Positions 1 through 6,658 of a DNA stretch of 8,179 nt are shown piece by piece (the stretch's first letter is position 1; the number at the start of each line of letters is the position of its first letter). Origin of the DNA: an uncultured Leptospiraceae bacterium (GTDB lineage: Bacteria > Spirochaetota > Leptospiria > Leptospirales > Leptospiraceae); contig CALDSP010000265.1 of the NCBI GenBank assembly GCA_937924465.1, positions 1-8,179 of the forward strand, written 5' to 3'. The translations under genes and the position numbers were made by a program. The notes beneath the pieces were generated by a model, which was not told where the DNA came from, did no database searches, and saw only the letters and a list, made by a program, of their open reading frames with translations.

Positions 1-209
1 AAACTTCCTTAAATGAAAAATCATGGCAGAAAAAGGAGATTCCAATCATAGGTCCAGAGGGGGGATTTCACGAGAAAGAATTAGAACTTTTTGATAAGCA
101 TAAAATTTTAGGATATTCTTTTGGAAAGAATATTTTAAGAATGGAAACGGCAGCAATTACAATATTATCAATTTTAAAGTATAAGAGGTATGAGAATGGT
201 ATCATTTGA
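1..209 (+). CDS. rsmE: 16S rRNA (uracil-1498-N3)-methyltransferase RsmE, C-terminal part
   Basis: This is the 3' end of a gene that begins before the window. Reading from base 3 gives 68 codons and a TGA at 207-209. The segment IIGPEGGFHEKELELF followed by LRMETAAITILSIL is the C-terminal signature of the RsmE family. GPEGG forms part of the S-adenosylmethionine pocket in the SPOUT trefoil knot, and the LRxETA stretch belongs to the same knot. Family members methylate N3 of U1498 in 16S rRNA in the cytoplasm. The last residues (KYKRYENGII) are less conserved, as is usual. The gene end overlaps the start of the downstream acyl-CoA dehydrogenase by 14 bases (proposed start), so the two are probably co-transcribed and translationally coupled. 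The N-terminal PUA-like domain is outside the window. Identification is confident despite the truncation. Confidence 0.87.
   Translation, partial: TSLNEKSWQKKEIPIIGPEGGFHEKELELFDKHKILGYSFGKNILRMETAAITILSILKYKRYENGII
184..188 (+). promoter_or_regulatory. Ribosome binding site deciding the acyl-CoA dehydrogenase start
   Basis: The sequence AGAGG lies inside the end of rsmE. It is 7 bases before ATG 196 but only 1 base before ATG 190, so it favours the second Met codon as the true start. Clear Shine-Dalgarno sites are scarce elsewhere in this window, which makes this one informative. Confidence 0.55.
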
Positions 210-1380
210 TAAAGATCACAATCTTTTTAATCCTACAGAAACTCACCGAGAACTTCGGGAAACTGTAAGCAAATTTGCTAAAATGAATTTAGAGGAACAA
301 GCTAAAGAACATGATGAGAAAGAAATTTTTAATAAAGTTTTATTTCATAGATTAGGTTCAGAACTCAATCTTTTTGGTATTACTGTTCCAGAAGTGGATG
401 GGGGCTTAGGTTTAGATGCTACTGCTTCTGTGATAGTACATGAAGAAATGTCTCAATACGATCCAGCTTTTACACTTTCCTATTTAGCTCATGAAGTTCT
501 TTTTGTAAATAATTTTTATTATAGTTCTAATCCTGAACAACGTAAACGTTATTTGCACAAGGTTATTTCTGGAGAATGGATTGGTGGAATGGCAATGACC
601 GAGCCGGCTTCAGGGACCGATGTTTTAGGGATGAGCACAATAGCAGTAAAAAAAGGAGATCGTTATGTGCTAAATGGAACTAAACAATACATTACAAACG
701 GTAGTGTAGGAAATGTATTTATAGTCTATGCAAAACTAAATGAACGCGCAAATAGAAATATTACAGCTTTTGTGGTAGAATCTACCTTTAAAGGATTTTC
801 AGTAGGGAAAAAAGAAGAAAAAATGGGAATGCGAGCCTCTCCCACTACCCAACTTATTTTTGAAGACATGGAAGTTCCAGAGGAAAATTTACTTGGAAAA
901 GAAAATGAAGGCACAACTCACATGATGCGCAATTTAGAAATTGAACGTGTAACTTTGGCAGCTCAATCAATTGGTATTGCTAAACGTTGCGTGGATATCA
1001 TGTGTGATTATAGTATTCGTCACAGAGAGGCATTTAATAAAAAAATTATAGAATTTGGTCAAATTCAAAGAATGATTGCTGAATCTTATGTAGACTTAGC
1101 CCAAGCAAGAGCTTTAGTGTACTATGTAGCTGCTGGAATTCATCCTTCTATTAGAAATTCTTTAGGAGCCGCATCTGCTAAACTAGCCGCAACAAGGATG
1201 GCGGAAAATGTTTCGCGTAACGCAATCCAAGTTTTAGGTGGATATGGTTATTGTCGAGAGTATCCTGTAGAAAGACTACATAGAGATGCTATTTTACTTT
1301 CAATTGGGGGTGGAACGAATGAAGCCATGCAAAAAAATATTATTTCTGATTTAAAGAAAATTTATACTCTAGAAAAATGA
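196..1380 (+). CDS. Acyl-CoA dehydrogenase, isovaleryl/long-chain type active-site layout
   Basis: This FAD-dependent acyl-CoA dehydrogenase makes the alpha,beta double bond in an acyl-CoA and passes electrons to electron-transfer flavoprotein. The 394 residues match the usual length of about 380-400. Visible family marks are MTEPASGTD (flavin/substrate region, about 134-142), the GTKQYITNG stretch (about 161-169), and the C-terminal QVLGGYGYCREYPVERLHRDA (about 345-365). At the usual medium/short-chain catalytic Glu position, in SIGGGTNE, there is Gly (about 372). A Glu in LEIERVTLAA (about 250) matches the position used by isovaleryl-CoA and long-chain dehydrogenases, so a branched or long substrate is inferred. 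ATG 196 is chosen because AAGAGG at 184-188 lies about 7 bases upstream. The ATG at 190 sits almost on that site. The gene overlaps rsmE upstream and holA downstream by ATGA. The exact substrate cannot be read from sequence. Confidence 0.9.
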   Translation: MVSFDKDHNLFNPTETHRELRETVSKFAKMNLEEQAKEHDEKEIFNKVLFHRLGSELNLFGITVPEVDGGLGLDATASVIVHEEMSQYDPAFTLSYLAHEVLFVNNFYYSSNPEQRKRYLHKVISGEWIGGMAMTEPASGTDVLGMSTIAVKKGDRYVLNGTKQYITNGSVGNVFIVYAKLNERANRNITAFVVESTFKGFSVGKKEEKMGMRASPTTQLIFEDMEVPEENLLGKENEGTTHMMRNLEIERVTLAAQSIGIAKRCVDIMCDYSIRHREAFNKKIIEFGQIQRMIAESYVDLAQARALVYYVAAGIHPSIRNSLGAASAKLAATRMAENVSRNAIQVLGGYGYCREYPVERLHRDAILLSIGGGTNEAMQKNIISDLKKIYTLEK

Positions 1381-2483
1381 GTGATTCCAAACCTTCAACA
1401 AAGAAGAAAGAAATTCAAGAATTCAAAACTATACTTGAAGTACTTCGTTTGAATGATTTAGAAAAACTTCCAAAAATTTTCATTTATGTAGCCCAAGAAA
1501 GTTTTGAGTTTGATCTTTTAGTAGATCATTATAAACAACTTTACAATCAACTCAATGAGCCCTATGAAACAGTGATCTATGTAGCAGAAGAAGGAGAGCA
1601 AGAAAGTTTGTTCTCAGAAATGTTTAATATGAGCATGTTTTCTTCTTGGAAATTGATTATTGTAAAATCTGGGAGCAATTTTTTTAAACCAATATTCACA
1701 GAAGCCTATAAAGAATACGTAAAAAATTTTAAAAGAAGTCTACCGCATTTAGATCAAAAAATTAGTCTTCTTATTCATTACGATAAAAAAGAGATTCCAA
1801 CTGCTTTGAGTTCTCTTTTGAATGATAAATTTGCTTTTTTGAAAAATAAAGTCTTATATCCCAATGAACGACTCAAAGAGTTAGAAAATATTTTAAAAAA
1901 TGAAAAAATTACTTTTGAACCAAGTGCAAGTGATGAATTTATTTATAGAATTCCCTCTAACTTTGGGGCATATATAAAAAATATTCAAAAACTTAAAACT
2001 CTTATTCCCAAGAAACATTATACTAAAGAAGATATACAAGAAGGACTTTTTGCATCAAGTGAGTTTAATCCCTTTCATTTAGTGGATTGTATTTTTCAAA
2101 ATAACCGTTTAGAGTTTCATAAAGAGTTTTCAAAAATCAAAGAGCATGAGGATTCTACAGGATACATTCTTTCTTTTCTTACAAATTTTTTGAATCGTTT
2201 AGATGAAGTTCGAAAAGCAAAAATTTTATTTCAAGTTTATAAAACTCAAGAGGAAAGTGAGGAATTTTTTAAACATCTTAAAATGGAAGGTTTTTCCTCT
2301 GGAAGGAAATATTACGTAAAAGAAAGACTGAAAAAAGAAATTCATGTTTTTAATAATGAAGTTTTAAATTTTTGTTATGACATGATTATTGATTTAAATA
2401 TAAACGTAAAAAGTGGAAGTATAAAAGAAAAAAAGTTTTATTTTTTATCTAAGTTTAATGCTTTATTTGAACTCATTCGCTAA
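1377..2483 (+). CDS. holA: Probable DNA polymerase III delta subunit (clamp loader), divergent
   Basis: The 368-residue soluble protein resembles HolA, the clamp-loader subunit that opens the beta sliding clamp for chromosomal replication in the cytoplasm. The length suits the family (about 340). The layout also fits. A charged N-terminal tail leads into FIYVAQESFEFDLLVDHYKQL (about 35-55), at the place of the HolA opening strand and helix. Then come FSSWKLIIVKSGSNFFK (about 88-104), matching the 'F...rvvvv...' strand, and LLIHYDKKEIPTALSSLL. Next is KVLYPNERLKELENIL, then the middle helical domain with SSEFNPFHLVDCIFQNN ('npf.l.dai...'). The C-terminal helices end in KFNALFELIR. The N-terminal domain has no Walker A lysine, as expected for delta. 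Its ATG overlaps the stop of the dehydrogenase (ATGA, 1377-1380), so translation is probably coupled. Similarity is judged by eye, and divergence leaves some doubt. Confidence 0.7.
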   Translation: MSDSKPSTKKKEIQEFKTILEVLRLNDLEKLPKIFIYVAQESFEFDLLVDHYKQLYNQLNEPYETVIYVAEEGEQESLFSEMFNMSMFSSWKLIIVKSGSNFFKPIFTEAYKEYVKNFKRSLPHLDQKISLLIHYDKKEIPTALSSLLNDKFAFLKNKVLYPNERLKELENILKNEKITFEPSASDEFIYRIPSNFGAYIKNIQKLKTLIPKKHYTKEDIQEGLFASSEFNPFHLVDCIFQNNRLEFHKEFSKIKEHEDSTGYILSFLTNFLNRLDEVRKAKILFQVYKTQEESEEFFKHLKMEGFSSGRKYYVKERLKKEIHVFNNEVLNFCYDMIIDLNINVKSGSIKEKKFYFLSKFNALFELIR

Positions 2484-2517
2484 GTTTAAAAGAACAATTT
2501 ACTTGTTGAATAAGCTT

Positions 2518-3339
2518 TTATAAAACTGTCGCAAAACGTCTAGATTGTCCTCTACGTTCCCAATGAGTAGTTAAAAAGTAAACTCTTTTCTCTAATTCTT
2601 CTGTAAGGAGTTTTGCAGATTTTTTTTCGTTTTCTTTGGGAAATTGATCGGGAGGAATGGGGTTTCCAATATTGTAAGTAATTTTGGTTTTAAAAGCGGC
2701 ACCAGAAAGAAAAGCTTTTGGTTCGGACATTTTCCAAGCACCAGAAATTCCACTTGGAATTATAGGTACACTAGCACGAATGGCTAACTTAGCTGCCAAT
2801 GCTTTGAAGGGACCCATGATTCCAGTAGTAGTACGAGTGCCTTCTGGAAAAATAGAGACTATTTCTCCCGACTTTAAAATATCACAAATGTAATTTTCTA
2901 ATTCTTCATAATAACGAACGGCTTCCTTAGAATCGTTTCCATGATAACCACGAATGATTGGCATACTTCCCCATTCTTTCAGTTGAGAAGAATAAATATT
3001 AGAAATACTTTTGAGGAAGTTTTCAAGTCCGTCTTTGATTGGATTTAAAAAAGGAAACTGTTGAAAAGGAGAGTTTTGATCATTTAAAATTTTTAGAATA
3101 GGTTCTTCTGGGTGGAAAAGTTCATATTTCCCCAAAAAAACAATTTTACGAGGAATGAACACGCCTTGTATTAAGGGATCTAAATTATCAGTGTGATTGC
3201 AAACTAAAACTGCTCCTCCTACAGGTGGAATGTTTTTAAGTCCTGTAACTTCAATTTTATAAATGGAATTTAAAAAACTTCGAATTAAAAAAACAGGGAC
3301 GTCTCTAGGAATATATTGAGGTTTTAATAAATCAATCAT
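2518..3339 (-). CDS. plsC: PlsC-family 1-acyl-glycerol-3-phosphate acyltransferase-like protein
   Basis: This is a membrane-associated acyltransferase of the PlsC/LPLAT superfamily, which adds an acyl chain to lysophosphatidate or a similar acceptor during phospholipid synthesis. It has 273 residues from ATG 3339. Motif I is CNHTDNLDP (His 49 and Asp 54, the HX4D catalytic pair). Motif II is about PIIRGYHG (127-134), motif III is IFPEGTRTTTG (163-173), and motif IV is VPIIPSGI (191-198). About 70 residues lie between motifs I and II, including a stretch with LFHPEEPILKIL and NPIKDGLENFL, so this spacer is longer than in compact PlsC proteins. An in-frame TTG at 3345 would add two residues. 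Neither start has a clear Shine-Dalgarno site. The gene is convergent with holA, 34 bases away. The family is certain; the exact acyl donor and acceptor are not. Confidence 0.85.
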   Translation of the reverse strand: MIDLLKPQYIPRDVPVFLIRSFLNSIYKIEVTGLKNIPPVGGAVLVCNHTDNLDPLIQGVFIPRKIVFLGKYELFHPEEPILKILNDQNSPFQQFPFLNPIKDGLENFLKSISNIYSSQLKEWGSMPIIRGYHGNDSKEAVRYYEELENYICDILKSGEIVSIFPEGTRTTTGIMGPFKALAAKLAIRASVPIIPSGISGAWKMSEPKAFLSGAAFKTKITYNIGNPIPPDQFPKENEKKSAKLLTEELEKRVYFLTTHWERRGQSRRFATVL

Positions 3340-3360
3340 AGGCAATAGTAATCATATCTA

Positions 3361-3387
3361 ATATTACAAATAGAATTTTTATGACAA
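3361..3387 (-). promoter_or_regulatory. Possible promoter for the plsC-like gene
   Basis: On the minus strand, TTGTCA (3387-3382) is followed after 15 bases by TAATAT (3366-3361), about 21 bases before the ATG at 3339. Both hexamers are near the sigma-70 consensus, but the spacer is two bases shorter than ideal. A perfect TATAAT also occurs at 3410-3405 on this strand without a good -35 element. Confidence 0.3.
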
Positions 3388-3476
3388 GTATTTTATTAAA
3401 GTGCATTATAAATCTAAGAATTGAAAATAGCTTGTAAACTTATAATCTCTCAAAAATTTCATAAGCTAAAGCAAGA

Positions 3477-4121
3477 TTATTCTTCCAAAGTACCTTTAAC
3501 TAAAAGGTACTCTGCCGCGTAATACGTGAACATAATCCATAATGGGGCATATGGTATGTTTACATTTGCAAAATGAGTGAGAGCAATCATTCCATCTGAT
3601 ATTAAAAATAAATATCCGCCAAGAGTCGTTTGTGTTACAGATGTCTTATTTGCTATTCTTGCACTTGCACGCCATGTCATTCCCGTTAGAGCCAACATAT
3701 AAACAGTCACTGGGATTACTAAATCTTTTTTTAATGTAGGATAGATATATCCAAAAACTAAAAGACCTATGGCTAAAGGATAGATAAACAAATGGAGCTT
3801 AAGACGAGAATTTAAACTGAAGCAAAGTATAAAAAAAACTTGTGCTACTAAAAAAGAGCCAAGTCCAAGCAAAAAATAATTATTTATAAACTTTGCTGCA
3901 AGGAAAAAATCTCCCATTACAGAAAATATAACTGCTCCTAATAAATACTTTCTTTTTATAGTTGAGTAACGTAAATTCCAAGCAAAAACTAAAATAACTA
4001 AGTAAAACACGGGGATGCATTTTGTCGTAATATCTAAATAAATATTTTCTTTCCAAAATAAAAGTGTAACAAATTCTAAAATTGCAAATATCCAAAAAGT
4101 AAGAGATTGAGTTCTTTTCAT
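3477..4121 (-). CDS. YhhN/TMEM86-family membrane protein, putative lysoplasmalogenase
   Basis: The 214-residue protein is almost wholly hydrophobic, with about seven to eight predicted membrane helices, matching the size and layout of the YhhN family. Characterised members such as TMEM86B cleave the vinyl-ether bond of lysoplasmalogens. Visible family marks are TTKCIPVFYLVIL (32-44, family 'tKplp'), FSVMGDFFLA (66-75, conserved GD with Asp 71), GLGSFLVAQVFFI (86-98), VYMLALTGMTWRA (140-152), LFLISDGMIAL (171-181, Asp 176), and YYAAEYLLVKG (200-210, family 'YylAQ'). The ATG at 4121 has no obvious Shine-Dalgarno sequence. The gene lies 137 bases upstream of the acyltransferase on the same strand, so both may serve membrane lipid turnover, but they need not share a transcript. 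Family membership is fairly firm; activity in this organism is inferred. Confidence 0.8.
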   Translation of the reverse strand: MKRTQSLTFWIFAILEFVTLLFWKENIYLDITTKCIPVFYLVILVFAWNLRYSTIKRKYLLGAVIFSVMGDFFLAAKFINNYFLLGLGSFLVAQVFFILCFSLNSRLKLHLFIYPLAIGLLVFGYIYPTLKKDLVIPVTVYMLALTGMTWRASARIANKTSVTQTTLGGYLFLISDGMIALTHFANVNIPYAPLWIMFTYYAAEYLLVKGTLEE

Positions 4122-4223
4122 AGCAATAATTTGGATTATTTAAAATCGTTGTAAATCATTTTATTTCGTTTTAAAAATTCAATTCTATTAAAATTAGTCC
4201 TAAGGAAAGACGCTTTTAATTTC

Positions 4224-4250
4224 TTGACTTTTTTGAATGCAAAATATAAT
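4224..4250 (+). promoter_or_regulatory. Sigma-70-like promoter for the envelope operon
   Basis: TTGACT (4224-4229) and a perfect TATAAT (4245-4250) are separated by 15 bases. Reading the -10 element as TAATTT (4247-4252) gives the ideal 17. This is the best promoter match in the window and faces the lipoprotein, amine oxidase and barrel genes. It implies transcription starts near 4257, downstream of the ATG at 4237. Confidence 0.6.
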
Positions 4251-4263
4251 TTGGACCTATCTT

Positions 4264-5166
4264 ATGTTAAATGCTACTGAAAGTTCTGATCCTTCGTCGA
4301 ATTTTCTTATATGGCGCAATTTTTCTTTAAAAAGAAATCTAACAAATTTCTTTCTTTATTTACTTATCTTGCTTTTTGCTTTTTGTGGTAAAGAGGAAAA
4401 AATTTCTACAGAACCAAAGTTAGAAAATAAATCCCTTCCATTGGAAGAGTCTGAAGCATATTTCAATAAACAAGAAAGTGAAAATGAATCATTTATTCCA
4501 AGTCCCAGTAATCCTTTGTCGTTGAAAGTTTCTGAAAGACTATTGGAATACAAAATTTATTTAACTATGAAATCAAATAACATATTGTCATCTAGGCAAG
4601 AAATTCTTTCTATCATTCAAAAAGAATCTATTCTAAAAAAAATGGAAATTTCTTTTTTCAATGATTTTCAAACTTTGCAAGTAGAAATTCTTACTCCTGT
4701 TTCTAGTCTTTATCCCACCTTACTGGAATTAGCTAAGGTAGGAAAACTTATTTCCGAAAAAGTAGAAACTGTAGATTGGACTGAGCACAATCAAAAACAA
4801 AAAATTGCATTGGAAAGAGAAAATATCCGCTTAACTCGTAGAGCAAAAGCTGGAAAGGAAGGCTCTGCTACAAATTGGACATGGAAAGATAGAGAAGAAC
4901 TTTTAGAAAAAAGTGAAAACAAGTATGATGAAGCCAAATTAGAAACTTGGAAAATTCAAGATAGTATACGTTGGGCGAAGATTTATATACAAATTGAAGG
5001 AAAAGAAGTTCCCTTTCAAATTCAGTATCCTAATTTTAGAAATACTTTTATTTCTAGTATAAATTTTATTTTTAATGCAATTGATAGTATTGTTTGGTTT
5101 TTACCCTTGCTTATTATTTTAGCTTTAATTTACCTTCTCTATAAACGTTACAAAAACCGTTATTAA
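4264..5166 (+). CDS. DUF4349-like lipoprotein with C-terminal membrane helix
   Basis: From ATG 4264 the protein has 300 residues. A basic stretch (SLKRN) and a hydrophobic run FFLYLLILLFAFC lead to Cys 41 and then GKEEK, which looks like a spirochaetal lipoprotein signal with a loose lipobox. A low-complexity linker follows. The folded part (about 88-255) resembles DUF4349: a strand-rich start, VSSLYPTLLELAKVGKLISE, then VDWTEHNQKQKIALE and a helical region, then DSIRWAKIYIQIEG. A C-terminal helix (about 273-293, WFLPLLIILALIYLLY) and basic tail KRYKNRY complete the family layout. The function of the family is unknown. ATG 4237 is also in frame, adding nine residues, but lies inside the promoter. 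The 24-residue region before the hydrophobic core is long, so the start is uncertain. The amine oxidase gene follows after 5 bases. Confidence 0.62.
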   Translation: MLNATESSDPSSNFLIWRNFSLKRNLTNFFLYLLILLFAFCGKEEKISTEPKLENKSLPLEESEAYFNKQESENESFIPSPSNPLSLKVSERLLEYKIYLTMKSNNILSSRQEILSIIQKESILKKMEISFFNDFQTLQVEILTPVSSLYPTLLELAKVGKLISEKVETVDWTEHNQKQKIALERENIRLTRRAKAGKEGSATNWTWKDREELLEKSENKYDEAKLETWKIQDSIRWAKIYIQIEGKEVPFQIQYPNFRNTFISSINFIFNAIDSIVWFLPLLIILALIYLLYKRYKNRY

Positions 5167-5171
5167 AAAAT

Positions 5172-6530
5172 ATGATCACAAGGAAACAATTTATTCTTAT
5201 GAGTTCAAGTATTCTACTAGATGTTTGTCAGAAAAAAAATTATGAATCTCCTTTTGTACCTTATTTTACTTCTCAAAAAGTTGTTATCATTGGAGCTGGG
5301 GCTGCTGGACTTCATGCTGCTAAAACTCTTTGGGATATGGGATTTAAAAATATTCAAATTTTAGAGGCAAAAAATCGTTGGGGTGGAAGGATTTTTACCA
5401 ATTACAACTTTGCAGAATTCCCGATTGAGTTAGGGGCAGAGTTGGTGCATGGAGAGTTTAGTATCTATAAAAAAATTTTAGATAAACATAAAACTCCCTT
5501 TATAGATAAGAATATAGAACCTTATATTTATTTTGAAAGCAAACTACAAAGTGAAAAAGAATTAGAGGAAAATGTTTTATTTGATTTAGCAAGTCAGTTT
5601 ATTGATAATTTAGAATCTTTAAGTTTAGAAGATGTTCCATTTTCTCAAGTAATTTCTCAACAGCCTTTTGGAAATCATCCAGACATTTTAGCTTATTTAA
5701 ATGCTAGGTTAGGAAATGAAAATGGAACCGATAACAACACGTTAAGTGCAAAAGTAACTGCAGAATATGATAGAAGAAATCGTTCAGGAGAAACCGATTT
5801 CTTTTTGAAAGTAGGGGTGCAAGAAATTCTTGCTAAAGAATATGATCAAGTAATTCCTTTGATTCAATACAATCAAGTAGTAAAAAGAATTGACTACTCT
5901 CAAATTCCAATTCGCATAACGACTGCAAGTGGAGGAAGGTTTGAAGCAGATCGGGTCATAATTACCGTACCTCTTACAATTTTAAAACAGGAACGAATTC
6001 AGTTTGTTCCTAACCTTCCTCTAAAACACCAAGAAGCTATCCAAAAAATTGGAATGGATTCTGGCATGAAAATCATTATAAAATTTAAAAAACAATTTTG
6101 GCCTTCTAATTTGGAAAGTTTTGTAGCTAATGGAGTTGTTCCAGAGTATTGGCCTACAGGCAATGGAAGAGGTGAGAATCTTTACTTGACTGCCTTTGTG
6201 ATGGGAAAACATGCTAGGTATTTGAGTAGTCTTTCTAATTCCAAACAAATTGGAGAAGTGCTTTCCCAATTAGATAAAATTTTTGGTGGTGGAATTGCTA
6301 CAAAAAATTATGAAAAGCATATTGTAATGGATTGGGCTAAGGAAGAGCATATCCTAGGAGCTTATTCTTTTACTTCTGTGGGTTCTAGTGGTGCTTTTGA
6401 AATTTTGGGTCAACCTATTTCCGATAGAATCTTTTTTGCAGGGGAGGCAACTCGAAGTGATGGAACTCATCAAACTGTTCATGGAGCTATGCTTTCAGGT
6501 TTAGATGCCGCGGGAAAGATTTTAGTTTAA
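5172..6530 (+). CDS. Flavin-containing amine oxidase, probably exported or lipid-anchored
   Basis: This FAD-dependent oxidase belongs to the monoamine/polyamine oxidase family, which oxidises amines to imines and usually yields hydrogen peroxide. It has 452 residues. The Rossmann motif is VVIIGAGAAGLHAA (37-50), with Glu 65 of ILEAK placed to bind the ribose, followed by NRWGGRI (68-74). GAELVHG (88-94) and the VIITVPLTIL strand (262-271) are typical. Lys 300 in SGMKIIIKF sits where the conserved active-site lysine is expected. The C-terminal FAD motif is RIFFAGEATRSDGTHQTVHGA (419-439), with GAYSF (396-400) before it. The N-terminus TRKQFILMSSSILLDVC has an RK in place of the Tat twin Arg and a Cys 19 that could be a lipid anchor, so export is inferred. 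It lies 5 bases after the DUF4349-like gene. The substrate is unknown. Confidence 0.88.
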   Translation: MITRKQFILMSSSILLDVCQKKNYESPFVPYFTSQKVVIIGAGAAGLHAAKTLWDMGFKNIQILEAKNRWGGRIFTNYNFAEFPIELGAELVHGEFSIYKKILDKHKTPFIDKNIEPYIYFESKLQSEKELEENVLFDLASQFIDNLESLSLEDVPFSQVISQQPFGNHPDILAYLNARLGNENGTDNNTLSAKVTAEYDRRNRSGETDFFLKVGVQEILAKEYDQVIPLIQYNQVVKRIDYSQIPIRITTASGGRFEADRVIITVPLTILKQERIQFVPNLPLKHQEAIQKIGMDSGMKIIIKFKKQFWPSNLESFVANGVVPEYWPTGNGRGENLYLTAFVMGKHARYLSSLSNSKQIGEVLSQLDKIFGGGIATKNYEKHIVMDWAKEEHILGAYSFTSVGSSGAFEILGQPISDRIFFAGEATRSDGTHQTVHGAMLSGLDAAGKILV

Positions 6531-6562
6531 ATTTTAAATACAAAATACAATTTCAAGATGAA

Positions 6563-6658
6563 ATGAAACTACAAAAACTTCTAAAGTACTTTCTTTTTTT
6601 TTTCATTTACTCCAATTTTTATTTTTTCGCAAACAGAGGATATGTCGTATACGAATGA
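6563..6658 (+). other. Signal-peptide reading frame of the barrel gene, out of frame with it
   Basis: From ATG 6563 the frame reads MKLQKLLKYFLFFF and then, after the T run at 6594-6603, ends at TGA 6656-6658. The first 13 codons have a classic signal-peptide n-region (three Lys) and the beginning of a hydrophobic core. If one T is removed, translation continues as FSFTPIFIFSQ, then TEDMSYTNELPK, directly into the barrel frame, with probable signal peptidase I cleavage near Ser 22/Gln 23. The start lies 32 bases after the amine oxidase stop. This is therefore the true 5' end of the downstream gene and not a separate peptide gene. Confidence 0.75.
6594..6603 (+). repeat. Ten-T homopolymer at the frame break of the barrel gene
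   Basis: An uninterrupted run of ten T lies between C6593 and C6604, in the codons for the signal-peptide hydrophobic core. Runs of this length are prone to slippage during replication and also to errors in sequencing. Nine or twelve T would place ATG 6563 in frame with the barrel; the ten seen here do not. Confidence 0.9.

Noticed and set aside
2493..2507. Short hairpin AACAA/TTGTT between the convergent holA and plsC-like genes
   Set aside because: A five-pair, AT-rich stem without a T tract is too weak to call a bidirectional terminator.
2684..2893. Plus-strand open frame of 69 codons inside the plsC-like gene
   Set aside because: It lies wholly antisense to a gene with all four acyltransferase motifs, and its translation shows no family features.
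3880..4095. Minus-strand frame of 71 codons in another phase of the YhhN-like gene
   Set aside because: It overlaps the membrane protein in a different frame. Its Cys/Phe/Tyr richness is what a shifted AT-rich membrane gene gives.
6021..6269. Minus-strand frame of 82 codons inside the amine oxidase
   Set aside because: It is antisense to a clear flavoprotein and has no recognisable domain or ribosome site.
6635..6640. AGAGGA as ribosome site for ATG 6642
   Set aside because: Only one base separates it from the ATG, too close to work. It is better explained as codons within the signal-peptide/mature junction of the frameshifted gene.
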